Source: Rudaeicoccus suwonensis | GTDB lineage: Bacteria; Actinomycetota; Actinomycetes; Actinomycetales; Dermatophilaceae | Assembly (NCBI RefSeq): GCF_007829035.1 | Contig: NZ_VIVQ01000006.1 | Location: 1-64,000 of the forward strand | Reading direction: 5' to 3' | DNA: 64,000 nucleotides | Shown here: positions 10,788-20,174 of the stretch, piece by piece | Layout of the letters: every line of letters starts with the position of its first letter | How positions within the stretch are numbered: position 1 is the first letter of the stretch | The notes under the pieces: model-generated | Seen by the model: the letters and a program-made list of their open reading frames with translations, nothing else | Told to the model about the DNA's origin: nothing | The model's database searches: none | Position numbers and translations under genes: made by a program

Positions 10788-11765
10788 GTGAATGCAGCAA
10801 CCGCCGGAACGGGGTTCGACGGTTTGATCATCGCCGCGATCGTCCCGTGCTACAACGAAGAAGTCGCCGTCCCCCAAGTGGTGACCGACCTGCTCGCGGC
10901 GGTCGACGACATCACCGTCTACGTCTACGACAACAACTCCAACGACCGCACCGCCGAAGTTGCGGCCGCAGCCGGAGCAATCGTGCGCACCGAGACGCGC
11001 AAAGGCAAGGGCAACGTCGTCCGCCGCGCATTCGCCGACATCGATGCGGACATCTATCTGCTCATCGACGGCGACGACACGTATGACGCATCCGCAGCCC
11101 CGCTCATGATCGAGACGCTGCTGTCCGGCCCCTACGACCACGTTCTCGGCGTGCGGACCGAGGAGTCCGACGAGTCGGCATACCGACCGGGCCACGAGGC
11201 CGGAAACCGGATGTTCAACAGGCTGATCAGCCACCTGTTCGGTGAGGACGTCACCGACATGCTCTCGGGCTACCGGGTGTTTTCCCGTCGATTCGTGAAG
11301 TCGTTCCCGGCACTGTCACGAGAGTTCGAGATCGAGACCGAGCTCACCGTGCACGCGGTCAATCTGCGACTCCCGCAGGTGGAGGTGCCCGTCGGATTCA
11401 AGGACCGCCCCGAGGGCAGCGAATCCAAACTGCGGACCTACCACGACGGTTTCCGCATCCTGCGGCTGATCGGGAGCCTGCTGCAGCACGAGCGCCCGCT
11501 GGCGCTGTTCTCCACCATCGGCGCGTTCTTCATGGTCGTTGCCGTCATTCTCGGCATACCTCTGTTCTTCACGTATGCCGAGACCCACGCGGTGCCGCGA
11601 CTTCCGACCGCGGTGTTGGCGACAGGCGTCATGCTCGCCGGGATCATGAGCTTCGTCGTCGGGTTGGTGCTGAACGGCATCCAACGGCAACGGCGTGAGA
11701 GCGCGCGACTGAGCTACCTGCGCCTGCCGTCCGTGGCTCGCCCGGACCGCCCCACCAACTCGTGA
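10788..11765 (+). CDS. DPM1/GtrB-like family 2 glycosyltransferase
   Basis: 325 residues. The N-terminal GT-A domain (about 12-230) has VPCYNEEVAVPQVV (start of the fold), VYVYDNNSNDRT, and IDGDDTYD, the metal/nucleotide-sugar DxD region, followed by a LSGYRVFSRRF segment typical of polyprenyl-phosphate sugar synthases. Two transmembrane helices (about 240-300) anchor the C-terminus, as in GtrB/CsbB-type enzymes. Expected reaction: transfer of a sugar from a nucleotide donor to undecaprenyl/decaprenyl phosphate on the inner face. It overlaps the following YfhO-like gene by 4 bases (GTGA), so the two are very probably functional partners. The start is GTG, leaderless. Confidence 0.85.
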   Translation: MNAATAGTGFDGLIIAAIVPCYNEEVAVPQVVTDLLAAVDDITVYVYDNNSNDRTAEVAAAAGAIVRTETRKGKGNVVRRAFADIDADIYLLIDGDDTYDASAAPLMIETLLSGPYDHVLGVRTEESDESAYRPGHEAGNRMFNRLISHLFGEDVTDMLSGYRVFSRRFVKSFPALSREFEIETELTVHAVNLRLPQVEVPVGFKDRPEGSESKLRTYHDGFRILRLIGSLLQHERPLALFSTIGAFFMVVAVILGIPLFFTYAETHAVPRLPTAVLATGVMLAGIMSFVVGLVLNGIQRQRRESARLSYLRLPSVARPDRPTNS

Positions 11766-14065
11766 GCTCCATCGCAGCCGGCCAGGATCCCGGTCACGGC
11801 CGAACCACCATCCGCAGGTTCGTTTCGGTCCTGCGTTCTCGCCCGGTGGCGTCTGTGGCATCCGTGCTGCTCGTCATACTGCTCGGAAACGCGTTGTATC
11901 TGCTGCAGATTCGCAACAACGACCCGATCATCTACAGCAGCGGACTCGGCACCGCCGCGCGGGGGATCCTCGCCGGCAAGCACACGATCGATCCCAACGA
12001 CGGCTGGACCGCGCAGGCTCTCGGGCGGCTGGCAGCCGAGTCCTGGGCACACGGTCACGTGCCGCTGTGGAACACCTTCGAGGGTCTGGGTCAGCCGCTC
12101 GCCGGTGAGATGCAGTCGGCCGCGCTCTTCGTGCCGTTCATCTTCTTGCAGTTGCTGCCCAACGGCGTCTTCCTGATGCATGTGGCTCTCGAACTCGTCG
12201 CGGGGTTGAGCACGTTGGGGTTCCTGCGCACGCTCAAACTGTCGTGGGTCGCAGCGGTGTGCGGCGGGTGCCTGTTCGGACTGAACGGCACCTTCGCGGT
12301 GATGACGAACGCGCCGTTCAACCCGATCGCCTTCCTGCCGATGGCGCTGTGGGGTGTCGAGCTGCTGATCGGGGCGGCCCGCAGCGGGCGTCGTCCACGC
12401 GCCGGGCTGTGGTTCACTGCGCTCGCAATTGCGTTCATGCTCTTCGCGGGCTTCCCTGAGACCGCCCTGCTCGAAGGCGTCTTCGTCGCGTTGTGGTTGC
12501 TGGTCCGCCTCATCGCCATACCGGGACACCGTCGGTCGGCACTCGTCTGGGGCGCGGTCAGTGCGCTTGCAGGGCTGGCGATCGCAGCGCCGATCCTGGT
12601 GTGCTTCAAGGACTTCCTCGGATTCGGCTATCTCGCCTACCATGGAGACGCCGTCAACTCGTTGTCGTATCCGTTGCGCCAGGTCAGCTCGCTGTTGTTG
12701 CCGTTCGGCTCCGGCGGCCCGGGCAACCCGGTCTTCGGTCTGCAGGCCGGCTACCTGACGCTCCCGGCCGCTTTCATGGCGATCATCGGGTTTGCCGGGC
12801 AGCGCGCTCGCTCGGTCAAGATCCTGCTCGCCGCGATCCTCGCGGTGCTGCTGCTGAACATGTTCGGGTTCGAGCCGGTCAAGGTCGTGCTGGACGCCAC
12901 GCCCGGCCTGCGCAGCATCCTGATCTACAAGTACGGGCTGGCCCTGATCGAATTCGCGGTGGTGATCCTCGCCGCGTTCGGCGTCGACGATCTGCTGCAC
13001 TCCCGCGTCCGGCGCCGGTCAGCGATCGTCGCGCTGGTGCTCGTCGCCGGCTACCTGCTCGTCAATCTGGGATACCTGCACCACGAGGGCCTGTTGAAGA
13101 ACTGGTCATGGTCGGCGATCGTGATCGGCTGGACGGTGCTCGGCCTGATCGTGCTCGGGCTGGTGACTCTGCGATCGGGTGTGGCCGGCCGAGCCGCCGT
13201 GCTGTCCGCAATCGCGATGGTGGTCGTCGTCGCGGACTGTGCCGGCACCTATGTCGTGCCCCAGCTCGCTGCCAGTTCGCGCACGAGTGTCGATCTGGGT
13301 TCGGTGCGCTACCTGCAGCAGCACCTGGGCGCCTCGCGCTTCTACACGCTCGGGCCGATCCAGCCCAACTACGGGTCCTATTGGCAGATCGCGCAACTGA
13401 ACGCCAACGACCTGCCGGTGCCGCAAAAATACGCGACCTTCGTGATGGGCACCTTGCGCCCTGCGAAGGGGACATCCACCCGTGCGCAGGTGGCCGATCA
13501 GTTTGCGGCATACCAACTGGTGCCCTTCGACCCCGACATCTCGCAGCAGCAGGAACTGCTCACGGCATACGGCCAGCGGCAGAGTGCGTTCCGACAGGCC
13601 GCGGTGAGGTATGTCGTGACCGCCCCCGGCGTCGCCTCGACGAAACAGGCAGCGCGCTACGGTCTGCGGTTGGTCTATCAGGACAGCAAGACGAACATCT
13701 TCGAGGACCCTCGCGCCGACAGCCTCTACTCCACCTCCGGCGCCGACTGCCGCATCCTGGCGCAGGCACCATCGTCGGTGCGTCTGGACTGCACCCGCCC
13801 GGCAACACTCGTGCGCCGCAGCCTGACGGCTCCCGGATGGACAGCGACAACCGACGGACGGTCGTTGTCACTGAGCGCAACTCCGAACAGGCTCTACCAG
13901 CAGGTGACCGTCCCGGCCGGCACCTCCACGGTGACCTTCGATTACCGTCCGGCATTCTTCGAAACCGCCACCATCGCCTCCCTGGTGGTCGTGGTCGTGA
14001 TGGTCGTCGACGTCGCTGTCGTCATCCTGCTGCGCCGGCGCAGAGCCACCGACGTCCGGGTCTGA
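11762..14065 (+). CDS. YfhO-like GT-C membrane glycosyltransferase (tandem copy 1)
   Basis: 767 residues, GTG start overlapping the GT2 stop. One helix at ~35-55 is followed by a long outer loop holding DGWTAQALGR and GHVPLWNTFEGLGQPLAGE; the 'PLWN...G.PL.GE.QSA' pattern is characteristic of YfhO-type proteins. Ten or more further helices follow, then a periplasmic-side C-terminal domain (~500-730) and a last helix ending in RRRR. YfhO of Bacillus/Listeria uses polyprenyl-P-sugar made by a CsbB-type GT2 and flipped by GtcA/GtrA to glycosylate teichoic acid; all three part types are present here. The acceptor in this organism is unknown. About half of the residues look shared with the next gene, indicating tandem duplication. 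Confidence 0.75.
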   Translation: MSSIAAGQDPGHGRTTIRRFVSVLRSRPVASVASVLLVILLGNALYLLQIRNNDPIIYSSGLGTAARGILAGKHTIDPNDGWTAQALGRLAAESWAHGHVPLWNTFEGLGQPLAGEMQSAALFVPFIFLQLLPNGVFLMHVALELVAGLSTLGFLRTLKLSWVAAVCGGCLFGLNGTFAVMTNAPFNPIAFLPMALWGVELLIGAARSGRRPRAGLWFTALAIAFMLFAGFPETALLEGVFVALWLLVRLIAIPGHRRSALVWGAVSALAGLAIAAPILVCFKDFLGFGYLAYHGDAVNSLSYPLRQVSSLLLPFGSGGPGNPVFGLQAGYLTLPAAFMAIIGFAGQRARSVKILLAAILAVLLLNMFGFEPVKVVLDATPGLRSILIYKYGLALIEFAVVILAAFGVDDLLHSRVRRRSAIVALVLVAGYLLVNLGYLHHEGLLKNWSWSAIVIGWTVLGLIVLGLVTLRSGVAGRAAVLSAIAMVVVVADCAGTYVVPQLAASSRTSVDLGSVRYLQQHLGASRFYTLGPIQPNYGSYWQIAQLNANDLPVPQKYATFVMGTLRPAKGTSTRAQVADQFAAYQLVPFDPDISQQQELLTAYGQRQSAFRQAAVRYVVTAPGVASTKQAARYGLRLVYQDSKTNIFEDPRADSLYSTSGADCRILAQAPSSVRLDCTRPATLVRRSLTAPGWTATTDGRSLSLSATPNRLYQQVTVPAGTSTVTFDYRPAFFETATIASLVVVVVMVVDVAVVILLRRRRATDVRV

Positions 14066-14106
14066 GCGCGCCGATCAACTCCCACGGGACGTTGCTGCTG
14101 CCCTGT

Positions 14107-14119
14107 TATGGTCTGCGGC
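14107..14119 (+). promoter_or_regulatory. Leaderless -10 region for the second YfhO-like gene
   Basis: TATGGT, seven bases (CTGCGGC), then GTG. The same arrangement and nearly the same seven bases precede the GT2 gene at 10788, supporting GTG 14120 rather than the ATG at 14108 as the true start. Confidence 0.55.
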
Positions 14120-16405
14120 GTGAATGCGCAGTCCGGGGGCCATGATTCACCGTTCGCCCGGCTGATCCGCAGTCACAGCTTCCGCTCGTTCGCCTGCGTG
14201 ACCGTTGTCGTGCTCCTGGCGAATGCGGTCTTCCTGCTCGGCATCCGCAGCAACGACGCGTTGTTGTACTTCTCCGGCCTCGGATCACCGGGCAAGGGGT
14301 TCTCCGCCGGAGCGCACACCCTCGACGGCAACCAGGGCTGGACCGCCCAGGCCCTCGGCCACTACGCCGCACAGACCTGGCTGCACGGCCACGTCCCGTT
14401 GTGGACGAACTTCGAGGGTCTCGGCCAGCCTCTCGCCGGTGAGATGCAGTCCGCCGCGTTCTTCCTGCCGTTCGTTCTGGTGCAGGCTCTGCCCAACGGG
14501 TTGTTCCTCATGCAGGTCCTGCTCGAGTTGGTCGCGGGCTTCGGAACGCTGATGTTCCTGCGGTCACTCCGGTTGTCCTGGGTCGCCGCGACCACCGGAG
14601 CCTGCCTGTTCGCCGTCAACGGCACGTTCTCGGTGATGCAGAACGCCCCGTTCGCTCCGCTGGCCTTCCTGCCGGTCGCACTCTGGGGCGTCGAACTGAT
14701 CGCCGAGGGCGCCCGTGACGGCCGTCGATCTCGCGCGGGCCTCTGGGTGACAGCGTGGGCCGTGGCATTCATGATCTTTGCGGGATTCCCCGAAACCGCT
14801 TATATGGAGGGGCTGTTCATCCTCGGATGGGCTGTGTTGCGCTTCGTCGGTCTGCGGTCCGGGCGGCGACGGTTCACCGCGCTGTTGTGCGGCGGCGGTG
14901 TGCTGGGACTGCTGATCGCCGCGCCCGTGCTCGTCGCGTTCAAGGCCTTCCTCGATTTCGCCGACGTCGCCTACCACGTGGGCGCCACGAACGACTTCTC
15001 GTATTCGTTCCGCAAGGTCACCGCCTTCGCGCTGCCGTATGGCGTGGGCCCGATGAACAATGCCGTCTTCGGCGGGATGGCCGGATACCTGACCCTGCCT
15101 GCGGTGCTGGTCGGACTCGTCGGCTTTCTGGGACGGCGCCGTCGCGGACTGCAGTTGGTGCTCGGCGTGATCGTCGCCGCGCTGGTGCTGAACATGTTCG
15201 GGGTCCACCCGGTCAAGGCCGTCTTCAACATCACGCCCGGCCTGCGGGAGACCCTGGTGGCCAAGTACGGCATCGGGATCATCGAGTTCGCCGTGGTCAT
15301 CTGCGTCGCGTTCGGCATCGACGATCTGCGCCGCGCCCGTGTCCGCCGGGCCGCGGCCATCGCGGCGGTCGTCGTGGTCGCCGGCTATCTGCTCGCCTCC
15401 GTCGTATACGCCGATCGCCGCGGGTTCCTGACCGATCCCACCTGGACCGCCACGGTCGTCGCCTGGACCGCGCTGGCGTGCGGTGGGCTCGCCGCGGTTT
15501 TGTTCGCCTTGCGACACCAGCCGCGGCGGGCGAGGCTGCTCGCGACGATCGCCGCAGTCATCGTCATACTCGACGGCGCGGGCACCTACGCCATCCCCCA
15601 ACTGTCGGCGAGCCCGAGCAGCCCCGTCAACACCGGGCCGGTGCGCTACCTGCAGGACAACCTCGGCACCGCACGCTTCATCACGGCCGGTCCCATCCAG
15701 CCGAACTACGGCACGTACTACGGTCTGGCTCAGCTCAACGTCAACGATCTGCCGGTGCCGTCGAAGATGTCCGATCTCATCGCCGAGCTCGCCCCGAGGC
15801 CCGGCACGGCAGCGGCTCGTGCGACCAGCCACTCGTTCCGGTCCTACTGGTTCGGCCCCTACGGCGGCTTGGTGAACCAGCGCGGCATGCTGACGGCCTA
15901 CGTGCAGAAGCAGTCGTCGTACCGCTCGGCGAGCGTGAAGTACGTCGTCCTGCGACGTGACCGCGCCAGTGAGGCGATCCTGACGCGCGCCGGGCTGTCC
16001 CGCGTCTACCAGGACGCCACCGTCGAGATCTGGCAGGACCCCAAGGCGGGTCCGGTGTTCTCGACCGCCTCGAGCGCGTGCACCGTGACGCCCCGCACCT
16101 TCAACGTGGTCGCCCTCGACTGCCCGGAGGCCACGACGCTGACGCGGCGCACCATCGCCACACCGGGCTGGAGCGTGACGATCGACGGGTCACGTCATAC
16201 GGTCGCGGTTCCGCCTGCGGGTTACTACCAGCGCGTGGCGGTGCCGGCCGGCAGGTATGACGTGACCTTCGCCTATCAGCCACGGTTCTTCGTGGCCGCG
16301 ACGGTCGTGTCCTTCGCCGTCGGCGCCCTGATGGTCGCCGACCTGCTGGTGCCACTGGTGCGATGCCGCCACAGCAGGGATCGCCGGCCGGTCGCGTCGG
16401 CCTGA
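14120..16405 (+). CDS. YfhO-like GT-C membrane glycosyltransferase (tandem copy 2)
   Basis: About 761 residues and a close paralogue of the preceding gene along its whole length: the same first helix, outer loop (DGNQGWTAQALG, GHVPLWTNFEGLGQPLAGE), FAGFPETAYMEG loop, C-terminal outer domain with PIQPNYGTYYGLAQLNVNDL, and a final helix. It has its own leaderless promoter, so it can be expressed apart from copy 1. Two copies next to a single GtrA suggest either two acceptors or two sugars sharing one flippase, which is inference. The gene ends 74 bases before the GtrA start. Confidence 0.75.
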   Translation: MNAQSGGHDSPFARLIRSHSFRSFACVTVVVLLANAVFLLGIRSNDALLYFSGLGSPGKGFSAGAHTLDGNQGWTAQALGHYAAQTWLHGHVPLWTNFEGLGQPLAGEMQSAAFFLPFVLVQALPNGLFLMQVLLELVAGFGTLMFLRSLRLSWVAATTGACLFAVNGTFSVMQNAPFAPLAFLPVALWGVELIAEGARDGRRSRAGLWVTAWAVAFMIFAGFPETAYMEGLFILGWAVLRFVGLRSGRRRFTALLCGGGVLGLLIAAPVLVAFKAFLDFADVAYHVGATNDFSYSFRKVTAFALPYGVGPMNNAVFGGMAGYLTLPAVLVGLVGFLGRRRRGLQLVLGVIVAALVLNMFGVHPVKAVFNITPGLRETLVAKYGIGIIEFAVVICVAFGIDDLRRARVRRAAAIAAVVVVAGYLLASVVYADRRGFLTDPTWTATVVAWTALACGGLAAVLFALRHQPRRARLLATIAAVIVILDGAGTYAIPQLSASPSSPVNTGPVRYLQDNLGTARFITAGPIQPNYGTYYGLAQLNVNDLPVPSKMSDLIAELAPRPGTAAARATSHSFRSYWFGPYGGLVNQRGMLTAYVQKQSSYRSASVKYVVLRRDRASEAILTRAGLSRVYQDATVEIWQDPKAGPVFSTASSACTVTPRTFNVVALDCPEATTLTRRTIATPGWSVTIDGSRHTVAVPPAGYYQRVAVPAGRYDVTFAYQPRFFVAATVVSFAVGALMVADLLVPLVRCRHSRDRRPVASA

Positions 16406-16465
16406 GGCACGACGATGCCGGGCGTGGCGTTTGCGAACGAGCGCTGAATCAAGCAGGCCCGCTGT

Positions 16466-16479
16466 TACCGTTCTGCGTT
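16466..16479 (+). promoter_or_regulatory. Leaderless -10 region for gtrA-like gene
   Basis: TACCGT followed by eight bases and GTG 16480. No ribosome-binding site is visible between them. This supports the internal GTG start over the longer reading that would overlap the previous gene. Confidence 0.45.
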
Positions 16480-16953
16480 GTGCAAGCCGACGCGACCGCA
16501 GTACTTTCCTTTCCGCAGCGATTGCGTCGGGTCGCCCCGCAACTCAGTCGTTTTGCCGCGATCGGCGGGGTCGGCTTCCTGGTCGACGTCGGCGGGTTCA
16601 ACCTGCTGCGGTATGCCGGATCAGACGGTCACGGCCCCCTGTACAGCTATGTGCTGGGCGCGAAGCTGATATCGAGCACACTCGGAGTGATCGTCGCGTG
16701 GCTGGGCAACCGGTACTGGGTCTTCCGCCATGAACGTCGCGACGAGCTGCACCACGAATTCGCGATGTTCACCATCGTGAGCCTCGTCGGCATCGGCATC
16801 GCGCTGGCCTGCCTCTGGTTCTCGCACTACGCGCTCGGGCTGACCAGCCAGTTGAACGACAACATCTCGGCCAATGTCGTCGGCCTTGGCCTGGCGACAG
16901 TGTTCCGGTTCTGGGGCTACAAGCGCTTGGTGTTCATCTCCGGTCGTCGCTGA
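16480..16953 (+). CDS. GtrA family membrane protein (polyprenyl-P-sugar flippase-like)
   Basis: 157 residues with four transmembrane helices, the standard GtrA/GtcA plan. The first helix begins FAAIGGVGFLVDVGGFNLL; a basic loop after helix 2 carries the family signature GNRYWVFRHER; the C-terminus reads FRFWGYKRLVF. GtrA/GtcA proteins are thought to move polyprenyl-phosphate-linked sugar from the inner to the outer leaflet. It lies between the YfhO-like copies and a second GT2 gene that converges on it (5-base gap), completing a GT2-flippase-GT-C set. Confidence 0.88.
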   Translation: MQADATAVLSFPQRLRRVAPQLSRFAAIGGVGFLVDVGGFNLLRYAGSDGHGPLYSYVLGAKLISSTLGVIVAWLGNRYWVFRHERRDELHHEFAMFTIVSLVGIGIALACLWFSHYALGLTSQLNDNISANVVGLGLATVFRFWGYKRLVFISGRR

Positions 16954-16957
16954 CCGG

Positions 16958-17683
16958 TCAGCGCGCGCCGCGGATCTTGTCGCGTTTCAGCCACATCCGG
17001 CCGGTCATCCCCATCATCTCCAGACCGAGTGGAATGGTCTTGCGCAGATCCCCGGTCACCGACGACTCCCCCACGCGCGGCCGGTAGTTGACCGGGACCT
17101 GCACCATTCGCGCCCGGGTGATGACGCTGATGAGGAGCATCTCCAGCCCATAGGCCGAACCGTCGAGGGTGGAGCGAGCCAGGATCTCGTCGGCCTGCTG
17201 ACGGGTCATCACCCGGAACGTGCAGCCGACATCCGACAAACAGGAGGTGTTGTACATCACCTCGATCATCTTGGCGACGGCCCAGTTGCCCCAGCGCAGG
17301 AACCACCCCATGTTCGCGCCGTCCCAGATGAAGGTGTTCACCGTCCGGGAACCCACCACCAGATCGCACTCGGGCATGAACGCGAGCAACTTGCGCAGGT
17401 CGTCCGGATCGAACGTGCCATCCGGCTCGCACACGACGATGAGGTCGGTCTTCGCTTCCCGCAATCCGCGCTGGATTGCAGCGCCATACCCCTGGGTGGT
17501 CTCGATCACCTCACGAGCACTGGTGCCGGCGACCTCCTCGGAGGTTCCGTCCGCCGCGTTGTTGTTGACGACGATGATCTCGTCGACTTCCGAGATCTCC
17601 TCGAACGCGCGGATGCAGGCGGCGATGCTGTCCTTCTCGTTGTATGTCGGAAGCACCACGGCAACTGTCTTGTCCTGAATCAT
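16958..17683 (-). CDS. Family 2 glycosyltransferase (dolichyl/polyprenyl-phosphate sugar synthase-like)
   Basis: 241 residues, soluble GT-A enzyme without the C-terminal membrane helices of its neighbour. Motifs: VVLPTYNEKDSIAAC, IIVVNNNAADGT, VVCEPDGTFDPDDL (acidic donor site) and SDVGCTFRVM. The start ATG (MIQDKTVAVV) has AGGAAA six bases upstream. It is the only gene of the cluster on the minus strand, so its expression is separate. It probably makes a second lipid-linked sugar or extends the first; the specificity is not readable. Confidence 0.8.
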   Translation of the reverse strand: MIQDKTVAVVLPTYNEKDSIAACIRAFEEISEVDEIIVVNNNAADGTSEEVAGTSAREVIETTQGYGAAIQRGLREAKTDLIVVCEPDGTFDPDDLRKLLAFMPECDLVVGSRTVNTFIWDGANMGWFLRWGNWAVAKMIEVMYNTSCLSDVGCTFRVMTRQQADEILARSTLDGSAYGLEMLLISVITRARMVQVPVNYRPRVGESSVTGDLRKTIPLGLEMMGMTGRMWLKRDKIRGAR

Positions 17684-17885
17684 GCGCACTTTCCTGGGGT
17701 AGCGGCGGCGGGCAACCAGCCGACGAGCGGTTTGATCGATGAGCGTGCTGATCGGAGACGGGCGATGTCACGACACCTGAGGTGGCGCTGACAGTAACAC
17801 CGTCGGACCGCGAGGCGTTCAGCTAACTCGGGGACAGTCAAATACACTGCCGGACGGCCATCCACCAAGCCGAACCGAGGAATCT

Positions 17886-20135
17886 GTGTCGACCACGACC
17901 GCGTCCCATCCTGTGGCACACCATCCCACGATCTTCCGGCGGATGTCCGGCAGCGTCGCCAATGTCGCGGTGCTGACTGCGCTCCTGTTTTTCCTCGGGT
18001 ATGTCATTGCCGCCGGCTTGCCGTTCTCCCATGCGGTGCTCGCCACTCTCGCTGTCCTGGTCACCCAGGTCTTCCCGGGCGTGTTGATCTGGCGTTCCAT
18101 TCGGCCGCGCGACGGGTGGCTGCTGGAAGATCTCGGTATGGGCTTCGCCATGGGCGTGTGCGTCGCGGTGCCCGTACAGGTGGTCGCCGGGCTCATGCAC
18201 AGCCGTATCCCGGCGATCGTTCTGCCGCTGGTGCTGGCCGCGGTGCTGCTGGCAGTGCCGGTGACTCGGCACCGTATCCGGGAGGCACGCTGGTCGCCGT
18301 TGCCCTGGTGGCTCGGGGTCGGAATCGCCCTGAGTTCGGCGGTCTTCCTTGCCCCCCTCATCAACTACTGCCGCACCAACCGCCTGTCGTGGAGCGGCGG
18401 CCCCGGCGCGCCATACGTCGACACCTACCTGCACCTTGCTCTTGCGTCCGAGCTCCTCACCCGCGGCCCGGTGGAGTGGCCCACGGTCAAGGGCGCAACC
18501 CTGGGATATCAGTGGTTCGCGCATGCCTGGATCGCGCACGTCACAGCTACCTCGAACGTGGGCCTCGATCAGGTGCTGATGCGCTTCATGCCGGCCATCC
18601 TGCCGATTGTCGCCGTCGTGACGATCGGGATGCTGGGGCTGCGGTTGTCCGGTAGCCCCGTGGTGGCCCTGGTCGGTGTCATCGGCTCGACCGTGTTCGC
18701 CTCCGGAAACCCGTTCGCCATACCGACCATGGCCCTCCCGCTCACTCCGCTGTCACCGACGCTGGGGATGGGCATCCCGACCCTGATGGCGTTGCTGAGC
18801 GTTCTTGCGATGCGCTGGCGTGGGCAGACGCTCCCCGGTGCAGTGGTTCTGGTTCCCGTCCTGACCATCATCGCTACCGGCACCAAGGGATCCACCTCGC
18901 CGGTGGTGGTCGCCGGTCTGGGTCTTGCGATCCTCGCGATGCTCATGTGGAACCGCAAGATGCTGTTGCCGGTGATCATCGACATCCTGATCATCGGTGT
19001 CTCACTCGGCGCGACCATGATCGTCGTCTTCCACGGGTCAGCCGCGGGGCTGACGCTCAACCCGCCGGAAGCCGCCACCCAGACGTTCCTGGCGGGGGCC
19101 CTCGGTGGCGCGTCGTCGGCCAAGGTGCAGATCGCGGCACTCGCCCTGGCGGCCGGCACCGGTATGACGCGGTCGTTGTTCGCCTTCGTGCTGCCCTTCC
19201 GACGCGACGACCGCAAGGACCCGATGACGTGGGTCCTCATCGGCGGAACGATCGCCGGGTCCTCTGCCGTCGCGTTGTTCTACCACCCGGGCGCGAGTCA
19301 GTACTACTTCCAGGCGACCGCGATTCCGATGGCTGCGATCGGCTCAGCGCTCGGCGCGCAACGGCTGTACCACGCGCTGTCGAAGCGCGGACGCCTCGTG
19401 ATCCTGGGGATCGGCATCGTCGGCGGTGCGCTGTTCTTCACCGGCCCGGCTCGCCTGACCGGTGGCATGGTGCACCATGGCGAGTTCCGGCATGCGATGG
19501 AGATCGTGCTGGTCGGGGTGGCGATCGCCCTGATCGGCGGAGTGATCGCCGGCGCGCTGAACCCGTCCCGCCGCATACCCACAGCCGTCGCCACCGTTGC
19601 CGCCATCGTGCTGCTGGCCGGACCCTTCGCCTTCATCAAGTCCTACAAACACGACCCCGTCGTCGCGATACCCAAGCCCATCGGGCTGAACCAGGTCGAT
19701 GCTGTGAGCAACGGCGAACTTGCGGCTGCACGCTACATCCGTGCGCACTCCGGTGTGGAGGACCTGGTGATGACCAATCGTCACTGCACAACGCCGATCG
19801 CACCGAACCACTGCGACAACCGGCGCTGGCTGGTGACCGCGTTCACCGAGCGACAGTCGTTCATCGAGGGCTGGACTGCGACGCCGGAGGCCACCGATAT
19901 CGCACCGCACGGTCGCGACTCGGTGTTCCTCAACTACTGGAAGCCGCAGCTTCTTGCGTTGAACGACGACTTCTACATCACCCCTACCGCGGCTGCGCAA
20001 CGGGAATTGTGGAACCAGGGTGTGCGGTGGATCTACATGGAGAACACCATGCCGCACGCTGCGACCCTCGCGCCGTACGCGACCTTGCGGTTCTCCGACC
20101 CCGACGCGTCGGCCTGGCAACTCAACAAGCCGTAA
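17886..20135 (+). CDS. Large polytopic membrane protein, GT-C glycosyltransferase-like (paralogue B)
   Basis: 749 residues; same architecture and motifs as the gene at 8433-10709: early ITQVFPGVLIWR-like helix region, outer loop with YVDTYLHLALASELLTRGPV and YQWFAHAWIAH, and the C-terminal MTNRHCTTPI and GVRWIYMENT blocks. The GTG start has GAGGAA a few bases upstream, and a -10-like TACACT lies ~30 bases before it, so unlike its neighbours it is not leaderless. The two paralogues bracket the cluster, which suggests the block arose by duplication. The cluster sits between rpoC and rpsL, where most actinobacteria have little or nothing. Role inferred: transfer or polymerisation of a lipid-linked sugar outside the membrane. 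Confidence 0.6.
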   Translation: MSTTTASHPVAHHPTIFRRMSGSVANVAVLTALLFFLGYVIAAGLPFSHAVLATLAVLVTQVFPGVLIWRSIRPRDGWLLEDLGMGFAMGVCVAVPVQVVAGLMHSRIPAIVLPLVLAAVLLAVPVTRHRIREARWSPLPWWLGVGIALSSAVFLAPLINYCRTNRLSWSGGPGAPYVDTYLHLALASELLTRGPVEWPTVKGATLGYQWFAHAWIAHVTATSNVGLDQVLMRFMPAILPIVAVVTIGMLGLRLSGSPVVALVGVIGSTVFASGNPFAIPTMALPLTPLSPTLGMGIPTLMALLSVLAMRWRGQTLPGAVVLVPVLTIIATGTKGSTSPVVVAGLGLAILAMLMWNRKMLLPVIIDILIIGVSLGATMIVVFHGSAAGLTLNPPEAATQTFLAGALGGASSAKVQIAALALAAGTGMTRSLFAFVLPFRRDDRKDPMTWVLIGGTIAGSSAVALFYHPGASQYYFQATAIPMAAIGSALGAQRLYHALSKRGRLVILGIGIVGGALFFTGPARLTGGMVHHGEFRHAMEIVLVGVAIALIGGVIAGALNPSRRIPTAVATVAAIVLLAGPFAFIKSYKHDPVVAIPKPIGLNQVDAVSNGELAAARYIRAHSGVEDLVMTNRHCTTPIAPNHCDNRRWLVTAFTERQSFIEGWTATPEATDIAPHGRDSVFLNYWKPQLLALNDDFYITPTAAAQRELWNQGVRWIYMENTMPHAATLAPYATLRFSDPDASAWQLNKP

Positions 20136-20139
20136 GCAC

Positions 20140-20174
20140 TTGTATGGCGGTGCTACCACGGCACCGCCATACAA
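20140..20174. repeat. Palindromic repeat, TGTATGGCGGTGC family (copy downstream of rpoC)
   Basis: The 14-bp perfect arms TTGTATGGCGGTGC / GCACCGCCATACAA surround a 7-base loop. The same 13-base core occurs as a palindrome at 24370-24416 on the other side of rpoC. It begins 5 bases after the preceding gene and may serve as its terminator. Confidence 0.75.

Noticed and set aside
10788-17683. Mannosyltransferase cluster fed specifically by manA
   Set aside because: manA is 20 kb away in another operon, and nothing in the GT2 or GT-C sequences identifies mannose as the donor sugar. It is kept only as a speculation in the manA entry.
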